DNA from: Streptomyces tirandamycinicus
Lineage (GTDB): Bacteria; Actinomycetota; Actinomycetes; Streptomycetales; Streptomycetaceae
NCBI RefSeq assembly: GCF_003097515.1
Contig: NZ_CP029188.1
Span: 4,289,001-4,353,000 of the forward strand
Direction: 5' to 3'
Length of the DNA stretch: 64,000 bases
Each line of letters opens with the position of its first letter. The stretch's first letter is position 1. A model generated the notes under the pieces. That model saw nothing but the letters and a program-made list of their open reading frames with translations. It ran no database searches and was not told the DNA's origin. Below, piece by piece: positions 25,801 through 33,773 of this stretch. The position numbers were made by a program, and so were the translations under genes.

Positions 25801-26145
25801 CACCGCGACGACGGCACCCGCGCCGAGCGCCGTGCCCGTCGCCGTACCCAGGGCCATGTCGGCGCCGATCGCGGCGGCCGCCGCGACGGCGGTGACCAGC
25901 AGGGGGGTCGACATCGACTGCCGGCTGAACCGCTCGGCCAGGGGCGAGTGCCCGGCCTCCGCCTCCTCCAGTGCGCCGAGGTACGCCGCGTACTCCTCGC
26001 CGGCGCTCGCCGCCATCGTCTCCAGTGCCTCGCGGCCGCGTGCGAGCAGCGCCGCCGGGTCCGTCCTGCCGCCGGAGCGGCGCACCTCCTCCTCGACGGC
26101 CCGCACCAACAGCCGCTCGGCTTCCGCCCGGTGGCCGTCCCGCAT
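22870..26145 (-). CDS. NB-ARC STAND ATPase with TPR repeats
   Basis: A 1091-residue signal-transduction NTPase. Residues about 80-140 contain two hydrophobic helices (STPLLVTAVAAAAAIG and GTALGAGAVVAVAGAAATV), unusual for this class and suggesting membrane association. The NB-ARC module has Walker A GEPGSGRTT, Walker B VTVVLDDASD and the GLPLALRIAG motif. The C-terminal half is a long series of TPR units with recurring GEAW and LGxxLxxxG patterns. Unlike AfsR it has no N-terminal SARP DNA-binding domain. The ATG at 26145 has GGAGGGG 5 bases upstream. No obvious partner gene. Confidence 0.88.
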   Translation of the reverse strand: MRDGHRAEAERLLVRAVEEEVRRSGGRTDPAALLARGREALETMAASAGEEYAAYLGALEEAEAGHSPLAERFSRQSMSTPLLVTAVAAAAAIGADMALGTATGTALGAGAVVAVAGAAATVAKVTAAHWPAAHRRAGALGQPGGPEQLRLQWLTALEVRGVRPFLDQQRMLAAATARPVRKTVAGPPLRGADRSQAARRRSVLEQSFAHLPEPGGPFAGRREAMAQIAQWVHAARASTETRPTVVVLHGEPGSGRTTLALRAARELRDQFRGACLVDLRGGSGEQPLSTRDALLHLLNRLGAPREQLLFRERSSPEQQVRRLGELYHQYLTGLPVTVVLDDASDPRQVRTLLPERSDSLVLVTAREPLELPADLPAWVYRLPVEALDAAGAEELLAASAGEPPADPHDSRSMDTIRELSGGLPLALRIAGSALGTRTPQSLADGLASYGPVSPVERALWLRYTDLPDQGRRLLRRLALVGRASLGAAAASALLGTDESEAQRLLSELARAGLLDRVRGGSATPPGAAARPQGPGAAGGERYRLHDAVRAFAQARLLDEEEQAERTAAQERLIIGYAELADTVIRLVDGKTSTRADMFARTSAGHGFTSLEAALRWLDDESSFITAALRHAEGVDQRAVLNLLGALCDYCLLRGDLYRLGEISELTQAVDQGLLVRSVQWRTGIAARQLGELDKARTTLTSVVDLYREAQHDAGAARALCSLGITLHHQGNLTEASAKLREAIELQSSKELAADRAWTLHALAAVERDRANIAEALALLETAVRLHRESESLHGEAWSHFQFGQVHLRLGRVPEAESSLRLALDLYGRTQDERGEAWALTQLARARLVDGDPSPAVEQLNQALARHRENEDARGEAWTLYYLGQALEEWGERDQAVRELERARTMFSRMRDVYGLACARHHSGRATRDQRAAQTGNLRNSGFARQLLVDARADFQRIRVSHGEAWTCLELAVVDAGNGRSAQALGLCDEAAALFASYGDRRGADWAAFLRCTLLPYASAGGVEVGTVVAQEELAALREGSHPARDGRLEDCVEAFTLVLERGVRLEDGWQAWQLGMVPGRHAREVMGVPVD

Positions 26146-26892
26146 GTGGTCCCCCTCCGACAGCTTCCGCATCCGTTCCGGTGCCAAGTGTCCTGCGGGA
26201 CGCGCGGCGGCGCGAGGGAGTCCGCCGATCACACCCCTTCCGAGGCGGTCCTGCCGCGCGCTGAACCGACCCGCCCCCACCGATACCACCCTATTGGCGG
26301 ACGTTTGTCCGGGAATGCCCAGGGCAGCCGGTCGATGACGGACTCAGCGGCCACGAAGGGAGGGCCCCCTGGCAGACACCCAAGTCCCCTGTACCGACTG
26401 CGAGGAGGAGGACGCCACGAGGAGAAGGACCCTCAGATGAGTGGCGGCTCCGGGTGGTTCTCACGAAGTCTCGCTGCGCTGCTTCCTGCCGACCGCCACC
26501 CGGAAGCCGCCGTAGGCCGCCGGACGGCCGCCGAGCCGTCCGGCGCGCCGGGCCGCTGGCACCCGGGCCCGGCGGGAGCGGGGAGAGATGCGGGTCTCTC
26601 CCCGCTCCGCCGTGCCGTCACCCGGTCGCCGGGGCGCCCGTGTCGCGGTCTCCGGCCGACGGCGGCGAGCCGAGCCCGCGCCGCTGCCGTACCGGCGGCC
26701 CGGGCACCGAGCCGGTGCCCTTCCGTCCGGTGTCGGGTCGCCCGGGCGGGGGAACGTCGGGAAGAGTTCGACGCCGACTCGGAGGAGGAGGCACTGCCCG
26801 CCATGTGATGGCCCACGTGTGCAATCCAGCCGGTGGAGCGGGCCCGTGAGGGTTTCGTCGGTCGCGCGGGGCGCTGAGAGAGGCTCGGGCGT
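26146..26892. other. Gap upstream of NB-ARC gene, no supported gene
   Basis: About 750 bases that must hold the promoter for the minus-strand NB-ARC gene. A plus-strand frame open from about 26335 to 26808 has weak codon bias and Arg/Pro low complexity, so I do not call it. Near 26371 another frame reads ADTQVPCTDCEEED with a CxxC pair but lacks a start codon; it could be a relic of a small zinc-ribbon gene. Confidence 0.4.
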
Positions 26893-27054
26893 TTGAACCG
26901 GTCGGCGGGTACGACCTCGCCATATCCGCTTCAGCACGCGGACAATCCGGTCGCCTGGTGCCGTGGGGACTCGAGGCGTTCCAAGAGGCGAAGCGGCGCG
27001 ATGTCCCCCGTTCTGCTCTCGGTCGGATACTCTGCGTGCCATTGGTGCCAGTAG
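26893..27054 (+). pseudogene. Truncated, decayed 5' fragment of DUF255 gene (copy A)
   Basis: Aligns by eye along its whole length with the first 52 codons of the intact DUF255 gene at 44633: TTSPY, LQHADNPVAW and SVGYSACHWC are readable, but a one-base loss and a later one-base gain shift the frame between them and no ATG remains. Matching stops exactly after TGGTGCCA (27043-27050), inside the CHWC codons. The next 22 bases match copy B at 17 positions and do not match the intact gene. An inverted repeat CCCGGTA/TACCGGG (27065-27071, 27089-27095) follows. Confidence 0.85.
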
Positions 27055-27438
27055 ATGAAGACAACCCGGTAGTCCTCCCTGGTTCTCTTACCGGGAGTTG
27101 CCGCGTGAGCGCGAAGCGGGGCCGCTTCGAAGCTGAGATCGCCGTCTGGGCCGCAGGCCCAGCTTGCCGCCTCACCCGAGTGGGGCGCTGAGCGCTGCAC
27201 AATGGTGCGGACGTACCTTGGGACCTCCGGGGCGCCGCTCAGTGAAGCCGCCTGACACGGTGCACAGAACGCCCCCGGTCGATGGCCGGGGGCGCTGTCG
27301 TGACGCCGAAGGTCGGCCCTGTTGTCGCCAGTGATATCGCTCCGGGGTACTCGCCGGTGCCGGTACTGCCGACAGTTCAGGGATCTCCCCCGCACCCTTG
27401 CGAGGAGTGCGGGGGAGAGTCGCAGGTCATCCCGCCGC
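27055..27438. other. Gap with two hairpins, no gene
   Basis: No frame shows coding bias. Hairpins lie at 27112-27129 (CGAAGCGG stem), 27270-27294 (CGCCCCCGG stem) and 27384-27418. A short stretch near 27230-27256 reads GAPLSEAA followed by a stop, faintly like the end of the IS630-type protein relic at 37054-37268, but it is too short to call. Confidence 0.4.
27384..27418 (-). terminator. Hairpin terminator of pseudo-protease gene
   Basis: A perfect 12-bp stem (TCTCCCCCGCAC and complement) with an 11-base loop, 21 bases downstream of the minus-strand stop at 27439. Confidence 0.8.
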
Positions 27439-28980
27439 TCAGATGATGCGGTAGGGCCCCCAGCTGGTGCCGACCTGGTACCGGGTGGGGAAGGCGTCCA
27501 TGCCGGGCTTTCCGGTGCCGGGGTAGACCCACAGCGTGCCGTCGGACGCCTGACGGGTCAGCACATCGGTGATCCCGTCGCTGTTGAAGTCCCCGGTGCG
27601 AGTGACGTCCTGCGTCTGCCAGCTTCTGCCGACCTGGTACCGGGTGCCGAAGGTCTCCATGCCGGGCTTTCCGGTGCCGGGGTAGACCCACAGCGTGCCG
27701 TCGGACGCCTGACGGGACAACACGTCGGTGCGCCCGTCGTTGTTGAGGTCGCCGGTGGTGATGACGTTCTGGCTCTTCCAGTAGGTGCCGACCTGGTACC
27801 GGGTGGGGAAGGCGTCCATGCCGGGCTTTCCGGTGCCGGGGTAGACCCACAGCGTGCCGTCGGACGCCTGACGGGTCAGCACATCGGTGATCCCGTCACT
27901 GTTGAAGTCCCCGGTGCGAGTGACGTCCTGGGTCTGCCAGCTTCTGCCGACCTGGTAGCGGCTGGGGAAGGCGTCCATGCCGGGCTTTCCGGTGCCGGGG
28001 TAGACCCACAGCGTGCCGTCGGACGCCTGACGGGACAGGAGGTCGCCGATGCCGTCGTTGTTGAGGTCGCCGGTGGTGATGGCGTCCTGACTCGTCCAGC
28101 TGGTGCCGGCCTGGAAGCGGGTGCCCAGGGCGTTCATGCCGGGCTTTCCGGTGCCGGGGTAGACCCATAGAATGCCGTCGCTCTTGACGGCCGCGAGGTC
28201 GGCCTTGCCGTCACCGGTGAGGTCGTCCGGATTGCGCGAGGTGGCGTGATCGACCCAGTCGCTGATGCCATCAACACGGGTGTCGATGGCACCGGTACGG
28301 GTTTCGGCGGGGTCGCTTCCGAAACATCCACCCTGCCAGGAACGGGAGTTGATGGCGACGAGTTCCGTGGTGCCGTTGACGGTGCGCAGGGCGGGACCGC
28401 CGGCGTCGCCCTTGCAGACGGTCGCGGTGTCGGAGCCGTTGAGGTCCACTGTCGTGGCCGTGGTTGAGGCGACGGTGAACGTGCCGGTGTGGAGTTTGTC
28501 GGGCATCCATTCGGTCTTGGTGCGTCCGAATCCGGCCTTCATCAGCTCCTCACCCGCACTGGCGGGCGTGGTCGCCAACCGGACGGGCGTGATGCCCGGA
28601 TCGGTTATCTTGGCGGCGAGTTTGACGAGCACCAGGTCCCGGTCGGCATGGGGGACGAGCCGGATGGCCGACAGGACGCTGCCGCCGGTCTGGGTCAGGT
28701 CGGCACGGCCGACAGTGACAGTGGTGCTGATGGCGGGTTTGCCTGCGGGGAGTTTGCCGTCCGCGGCGAAGCAGGTGGCCGCGGTCAGGACCCACTGCCG
28801 GTCGATGAGGGTGCCGGTACAGGCGGCCTGTTCACCGACGCTGATTTTCGCGACGTAGTTCAGCTGTGCCGGGGCGTCGACTCCGGTGAGTGCGGTGGCG
28901 GGGGCAGCGCTCAGCACGACGGGGGCCGCGAGCAGGGCAGCGGCCAGCGCGGAGAGACGGGGGCGTCTGAAGAGGTACAT
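27439..28980 (-). CDS. Secreted trypsin-fold pseudo-protease with FG-GAP-like repeats
   Basis: A 513-residue exported protein. A Sec signal peptide (LSALAAALLAAPVVLSAAP, ending ATA) is followed by a trypsin-like domain (about 35-240) and five 53-residue repeats (about 245-510). The protease fold is recognisable by VLTAATCF, DRDLVLVKL and CKGDAGGPA, but the catalytic His is Thr (AATC instead of AAHC) and the catalytic Ser is Ala (GDAGGP instead of GDSGGP); only Asp remains. It should not cleave peptide bonds by the usual mechanism. The repeats carry GDLNNDG and GDFNSDG calcium-loop-like motifs, as in FG-GAP/VCBS domains that bind glycans or proteins. A binding role is inferred. Confidence 0.88.
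   Translation of the reverse strand: MYLFRRPRLSALAAALLAAPVVLSAAPATALTGVDAPAQLNYVAKISVGEQAACTGTLIDRQWVLTAATCFAADGKLPAGKPAISTTVTVGRADLTQTGGSVLSAIRLVPHADRDLVLVKLAAKITDPGITPVRLATTPASAGEELMKAGFGRTKTEWMPDKLHTGTFTVASTTATTVDLNGSDTATVCKGDAGGPALRTVNGTTELVAINSRSWQGGCFGSDPAETRTGAIDTRVDGISDWVDHATSRNPDDLTGDGKADLAAVKSDGILWVYPGTGKPGMNALGTRFQAGTSWTSQDAITTGDLNNDGIGDLLSRQASDGTLWVYPGTGKPGMDAFPSRYQVGRSWQTQDVTRTGDFNSDGITDVLTRQASDGTLWVYPGTGKPGMDAFPTRYQVGTYWKSQNVITTGDLNNDGRTDVLSRQASDGTLWVYPGTGKPGMETFGTRYQVGRSWQTQDVTRTGDFNSDGITDVLTRQASDGTLWVYPGTGKPGMDAFPTRYQVGTSWGPYRII
27445..28239 (-). repeat. Five tandem 159-bp coding repeats
   Basis: The phrase TGCCGGGCTTTCCGGTGCCG recurs at 27501, 27660, 27819, 27978 and 28137, each exactly 159 bases apart. 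Each unit codes 53 residues including ASDGTLWVYPGTGKPGM. Units two to five from the protein start are nearly identical and the first is more divergent (KSDGILWVYPG), suggesting recent expansion or gene conversion. Confidence 0.95.
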
Positions 28981-29064
28981 GAATGTGGTTTCCTGGGCAC
29001 GAGGGCCGCGCGTCCTGTGGGCACCGGACCGCGGACTGGTGAGCATGTCGATGGTGACCTGCGG

Positions 29065-29610
29065 CTACTTGGAGGACCTGATCTCGACCAGCAGGTGATC
29101 GCGGCCCTCGGGGTCCGCGGTTTCACCCACCGAGGTCCAGGCGTTCTTATCGATGTCGAACGACTTCTCCTCGGTACCTACGGTCATGTCGATCGAGGTC
29201 GTGTAGTCGTTGCCCTTCACCGCGTAGACCGCGGGGATCTCCAGGCTCAGCCAGCCGGAGTCGCCCACCACCTTGAAGCAGATCTTGTCCGTCCTGTCAC
29301 GGGCCAGGAGCTCCAGGAGGCCGGTGCCGGCCGTACAGTCGGCCAGGGTGATGTGGCCGTCACCGCGCTTGAGGACGATGTTCTTCTCGGCGAGGATCTT
29401 GTCCGCGTGCGGGTAGGTGAAATCCTCCACCGCGTAACCGGGGGCGTCCCCCGCGACCAGTGCGGTGGGGCCCGTCTGCTGCGACGCCCCGCCGGGGATG
29501 CCCGTGGTCGCCGCGATCCAAGCCAGGGCGCCGACCGCGGCCGCGCCCGATGCCCGCCGAGCAAGCCGCTTGCGCTGCGGCTTCGCGGGCATTCTGCTGT
29601 ATTCCTTCAT
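29065..29610 (-). CDS. Secreted or anchored hypothetical protein
   Basis: A 181-residue protein with a basic N-terminus (KEYSRMPAKPQRKRLARR) and one hydrophobic segment (ASGAAAVGALAWIAATTG), so exported or membrane-anchored. The outside domain contains two Cys (LADCTAG and KICFKVVG), probably a disulfide, and ends DHLLVEIRSSK. No named domain is recognised. It lies 84 bases upstream of the pseudo-protease on the same strand and may be expressed with it. Confidence 0.65.
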   Translation of the reverse strand: MKEYSRMPAKPQRKRLARRASGAAAVGALAWIAATTGIPGGASQQTGPTALVAGDAPGYAVEDFTYPHADKILAEKNIVLKRGDGHITLADCTAGTGLLELLARDRTDKICFKVVGDSGWLSLEIPAVYAVKGNDYTTSIDMTVGTEEKSFDIDKNAWTSVGETADPEGRDHLLVEIRSSK

Positions 29611-30137
29611 TGCATCCCCAAGTTCGTCGCTGGCGGCCGAATGTTCATCATCGGGCTCGAAATCGGGTGCACAGGAATGCGATATCAACATCGCCCTGCC
29701 GGGCTCCAACTCCTGTGAAAAGCATCTCCCTTACCTCTCGAAACGAGAGGCCCCCTGTCCCGGCGATCATCATCCGCTTCGCCATACCAGCATGAAGTAG
29801 CCCTCAGGGCGAGTGAAAAAACCCACGCATATCGGAGCAATCTCTACGCATGCTTGGTGATCTGTGTCACCCCTGATAAAGGTTGAGCCGACATTTGTAA
29901 AGAACGTGCAAATACGTCCTGAGGGGCGGTCAAAAGCGGATTGCCAAATTCCGCTGGGGGTCGATCTCTTCAATTGCATTGTCCGCATCAGCAGTTGATA
30001 TGGTCCGGCACTACAACGAGCACCGCCAACACGCGACTTCGCACCCATGGGCATTCCGTCCCACGGGCACGTCGGAAACCGGCTGCCAGGGAAATCCGGC
30101 ATGTCCTGCCCACAGCCCACACGAGGACAACTCTCTT
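29611..30137. other. Divergent intergenic region, regulatory
   Basis: About 530 bases between divergent accessory genes and notably less GC-rich than its surroundings, as expected of promoter DNA. It holds the inverted repeat CCTCTCG-AAA-CGAGAGG at 29734-29750, a candidate operator or short hairpin. Around 29992-30050 a plus-strand frame reads DMVRHYNEHRQHATSH, which recalls transposase catalytic-core sequence (YNEHRPH), but nothing longer supports an insertion sequence. Confidence 0.5.
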
Positions 30138-33100
30138 ATGCAGACCACTTTCTGGAGCCGGCGCCGCGTGCTTGGTGCGCTCGCCGCCACCACCGCCGTA
30201 GCCTCTACGCCCTCGGTGCTCCTCGCCCCGGTCGCCGCCGCCGTGGAGGGCACTGCGCCGGATCCCGTCCCACTGCCGGACACCGAACGGGCCAAGGTGG
30301 TCAAGGCCTGGATATCGGGCGGAAGGGGCGTCAAGTCCGCAGCCGCCCACGCGCTGTTCGGCTCCGACAGCGAGATCCAGACCTTCCTGGCCGAAACGCT
30401 GCCGAACCAGACCGTGCAGGACAACCGCGTCGCCCTCGTCAGCAGCCTGGACCGCGCGGGCAAGGGCCTGCGCCGTGAGGCCGTCGCCGCCCTCGACAAC
30501 GGTGACGCCGCCATCGCCGACTTCCTGAGGGGCGGCTTCAAACCCGCCATCCTCGAGGACCTCCAGGTGGCCACCACCATCGTGTCGGGCACCGGCGACA
30601 GAGCGGTCCGGCGAGCCGCCACCGCCGCCCTGACCGCCGGCACCGAGCAGTCTCTGATCGCGTTCCTCACCGACACCCAGTACGACGCACGCCTGGAGGA
30701 CACCCGCGTCCAGGTCGCCACCATGCTGACGCAGGCCGGCCCGGAGGTGCAGAAGTACGCCGACCGCGCCCTCAGCGGCAGCGCGTCCGACGTGGAGTGG
30801 TTCGTCGAGACCGGGCAGCACATCGCCCGTGCCCGGGACCAGGAGTCGGCGACGATCGAGGAACTCGTCGCCGTTGTCCAGCGGGAGGGCAAGCGCGCAG
30901 AGCGCGAGACGAACCTGGCCGTCGAGGCCTCCGCACGCGCCCAGACCGCCGCCGACAAGGCGAAGGAGGCAGCGGAGAAGGCCGCCGCCGAGGCAGCGGC
31001 CGCCCAGCAGGATGTGCAGAAGTCCGGGGCGGCGGCCCGCAAGGCGGCAGGCGCCGCGAAGGGCGCGGCGGATGCCGCTCGTAACGCCATCAACGCCTCG
31101 AACGCCGCTGTGTCGGCGTCCCGTCGCGCCTCCTGGGCCGCCACCGGCGCCGCCCAGGCCGCCGCGAACGCCGGCAGCGCCGCGGCCCGCGCCTTCCACG
31201 CCGCGATCGGTGCCTCCAAGGATGCCGGCAAGGCCGAGGCCGCCAAGAACGCGGCGGTCGCCGCCCGCAACGCCGCGGCCAAGGCGCGTACCGCGGCCAA
31301 GGCGGCCGACCAGGCCGCCGTCGCCGGAACCAAGGCCGCCGCCGCCGGTTCCGCCGCTGCCTCCGCCGCACGCAACGCGGCCGCCGCCGCGAACGCCGCC
31401 GCCCAGGCCGGTGCCGCCGCCGGTGCCGCACAGTCGGAGGCCGCGGAGGCCAAGCGCCAGGCCGCGATCGCGTCCAGCGCCGCGAACCGGGCCACCAGCG
31501 CCGCCTCCGCCGCACATACCCTCGCCACCACCGCGGCCGCGGCCGCCCGCACCGCCCGGGACGCCGCCAACGCCGCTGCGGACCACGCCGACAAGGCGGC
31601 GGCCGCCGCCGAGGAGGCCGTGAAGTACGCGGGTCAGGCCGTCGACTACGCCAACAGGTCCACCGCCCATGCGGCGGCGGCCATGCTGGCCGCCAACACG
31701 GCCACCAAGGCCGTCTCGGACGCCCTCCTGGTGGAGCAGAACGCGCGGAAGGCCGAGGCGGAAACCCTTGAGCAGGACAAACTGCAGGCCATCGACGAGG
31801 TCAGGCTGCTCGCTGAGATCGAAACGAAGGAGATGACTGCCTATCAGAACAAGATCGCCCAGGCGCAGCAGACCGATCAGGCGACCAAAGACCTGATCAC
31901 CAAGGCCGAGCAGGCGCTAGCGGCGAACGACATGGGGCTCGCGGCGGTCCAAGGGCGCAAAGCAGCCGTCGCCCTGCTCAACTCCAGGGGTGCCTGGACC
32001 AGGCAGGCGGCCCAGTTCGCTCTCTCCGGCACGGACGACGACTTGTACGCCTGGATCGACCTCGACCGGCACCTCGCCCAGGTTCAAGACGACCGGGAGA
32101 CCACGCTCCACGTGGCCACGATCGCCGGCCCCAAGATCGCCAAGGCGGCCCAGGCCGCCCTGGAGAGCCCCGATTCCAAGGCGGTCGGCGACTTCCTCAC
32201 CGGCGGCATGAAGAGGGCCTCCGACGAGGACAACCGGGTGGCGATCATTCGGATCCTGGACTCGAACCCCGACGGCAAGGCCGTCACCGAGGCGGCGAAC
32301 AAGGCACTCGACCTCAACACCACCGAATCGCTGCAGAACTTTTTCGACCACGACTACCCCGAGGCGATACGGGAGGACGACGCGGTCCGCACCGTCACGC
32401 TGATGAAGACCGGGGGCGCCTTCACCAAGGCGTACGCCGAGGTGGCCATGGAGGGGCCCACCTGGATGCGCCGCAACTTCGTCTCCCTTGTGCAGTACCG
32501 GACGGCCCAGCTCGACCACGACACCGCCACCCATGTCGCCGCGATCCGGGGCGCCATCGCTGCTGCGGCGAAGGTCGCCGAGAAGGCGCAGGAGAACGCC
32601 GCCTTGGCGTCCAAGGCCGCCGCCGACGCCCGGAGTGCCGCCGCCGAAGCCAGGGAGTGGGCGGCCAAGGCACTTGACTCCGCGGCCAAGGCCGAGGACT
32701 ACGCCGCCGAGGCCAGGCGGAACGCGGACGCGGCCGACAAGTCCGCGGCCGCTGCCAAGGCGTCCGCGGACAAGGCGAGCGCGGCGGCGTCGACCGCCCG
32801 TAGCGCCGCCCGCTCCGCGAACTACTCGGCGAACAAGGCGATGGACTCCGCCCGTTCCGCCCTCAAGTCGTCTTACAGCGCCCAGGCTTCGGCCGCCAGC
32901 GCCCGCGCCTCCTCGATCGCAGCGGGTAAGGACGCGGCGACGGCGGCGGCCGCGGCTACTGAGGCCAGGCGGATCGCTGCGGCCAAGCGTGAGGCCGAGG
33001 TCAGGGCCGCTGCCAAGGCGGCTGCCGAGAAGGCCCTCCGTGAGCGGGAGGCCAAGATCGACCCTGCCGACAAGGAAACCAACGACCAGATCAACCCCAA

Positions 33101-33509
33101 TGGCACCAGCGCGGACGCCGACGAGTGGTGGAACGACGCCGGCTTCTACGCCGACGCATTCAACGCGATCAGTGTCGGCGCCGGATTCCTGGCCGCGGGC
33201 TGCGCCCTCGCCGCCTTCGTGTTCCCCCCGGCCGCCGCGGCCGCCGGCTTCTTCGCCGCGGTCTCGATGGGCGCCAGCGGCCTCGGCACCCTCTTCACCG
33301 GCATCGAATACGGCTTCACCAGTAGCGAGTTCATCGACTCCGCCATCGGCACCGGTCTGAGCCTGGTCACCTTCGGCCAATCCAAGTGGATCGGTGCCGC
33401 GGACAAGGGGCTCGGGGGCAAGCTCATCAAGCCCGTCGTCGGCAAGATCGCCGACGTCGGCGAGGACGTCGTGTCGGGGGCCACCAAGGTCCTGTCGACC
33501 ATCTTCTGA
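30138..33509 (+). CDS. Tat-exported ALF-repeat coiled-coil protein (toxin-system type)
   Basis: A 1123-residue exported protein. The signal peptide carries a twin-arginine motif (SRRRVLGA) and ends near VAAAVEG, so Tat export is likely. Two similar modules follow: four ALF-type repeats (about 48-230; ALFGSDSEIQTFL, ALDNGDAAIADFL, ALTAGTEQSLIAFL, ALSGSASDVEWFV) plus a long Ala/Lys/Glu coiled coil (about 231-588), then four more ALF repeats (about 596-790) plus a second coiled coil (about 805-975). The last 130 residues hold hydrophobic helices (GAGFLAAGCALAAFVFPPAA and FFAAVSMGASGLGTLF). ALF repeats are known from large secreted actinobacterial proteins linked to polymorphic toxins. No nuclease or protease motif is visible in the C-terminus. 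The ATG at 30138 is set by the signal peptide. Confidence 0.85.
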   Translation: MQTTFWSRRRVLGALAATTAVASTPSVLLAPVAAAVEGTAPDPVPLPDTERAKVVKAWISGGRGVKSAAAHALFGSDSEIQTFLAETLPNQTVQDNRVALVSSLDRAGKGLRREAVAALDNGDAAIADFLRGGFKPAILEDLQVATTIVSGTGDRAVRRAATAALTAGTEQSLIAFLTDTQYDARLEDTRVQVATMLTQAGPEVQKYADRALSGSASDVEWFVETGQHIARARDQESATIEELVAVVQREGKRAERETNLAVEASARAQTAADKAKEAAEKAAAEAAAAQQDVQKSGAAARKAAGAAKGAADAARNAINASNAAVSASRRASWAATGAAQAAANAGSAAARAFHAAIGASKDAGKAEAAKNAAVAARNAAAKARTAAKAADQAAVAGTKAAAAGSAAASAARNAAAAANAAAQAGAAAGAAQSEAAEAKRQAAIASSAANRATSAASAAHTLATTAAAAARTARDAANAAADHADKAAAAAEEAVKYAGQAVDYANRSTAHAAAAMLAANTATKAVSDALLVEQNARKAEAETLEQDKLQAIDEVRLLAEIETKEMTAYQNKIAQAQQTDQATKDLITKAEQALAANDMGLAAVQGRKAAVALLNSRGAWTRQAAQFALSGTDDDLYAWIDLDRHLAQVQDDRETTLHVATIAGPKIAKAAQAALESPDSKAVGDFLTGGMKRASDEDNRVAIIRILDSNPDGKAVTEAANKALDLNTTESLQNFFDHDYPEAIREDDAVRTVTLMKTGGAFTKAYAEVAMEGPTWMRRNFVSLVQYRTAQLDHDTATHVAAIRGAIAAAAKVAEKAQENAALASKAAADARSAAAEAREWAAKALDSAAKAEDYAAEARRNADAADKSAAAAKASADKASAAASTARSAARSANYSANKAMDSARSALKSSYSAQASAASARASSIAAGKDAATAAAAATEARRIAAAKREAEVRAAAKAAAEKALREREAKIDPADKETNDQINPNGTSADADEWWNDAGFYADAFNAISVGAGFLAAGCALAAFVFPPAAAAAGFFAAVSMGASGLGTLFTGIEYGFTSSEFIDSAIGTGLSLVTFGQSKWIGAADKGLGGKLIKPVVGKIADVGEDVVSGATKVLSTIF

Positions 33510-33773
33510 CCTGCGTCGCAGTGCTCCGCGCCCGGGTCGAGCCGAACGGCCTCGGCCCGAGCCCGGACGATCCCGGCGCCGACGAGCCCGGTGGCCCGGC
33601 CGGTCCCCACCGCCCGAGAACGACTCCCACGCGGGCGAACTGCTAACCGTGCCGGTCCCGGATCTCCTGCATGTTCGGCAGTTGCCCGCTGCCCGAGGGG
33701 CGGCGCTGTGCCGGTGGTGCCCCTCATTGCCCCTTACCGAAGCCATCGGGGCACCCACGCCAACGAGAGAGGT

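Noticed and set aside
26335..26808. Plus-strand open frame reading MTDSAATKGG and later EEFDADSEEEALPAM
   Set aside because: Codon third-position bias is weak, most of it is Arg/Pro low complexity, and another open frame overlaps it. No domain or strong ribosome site supports it.
27224..27256. Possible C-terminal end of another IS630 protein (GAPLSEAA then stop)
   Set aside because: Eight residues are too few, and the upstream bases do not continue the match.
29992..30050. YNEHRQH motif resembling an IS3/IS481 transposase core
   Set aside because: Only about 20 residues match and they run straight into the leader of the ALF-repeat gene; no terminal repeats or further transposase sequence are visible.
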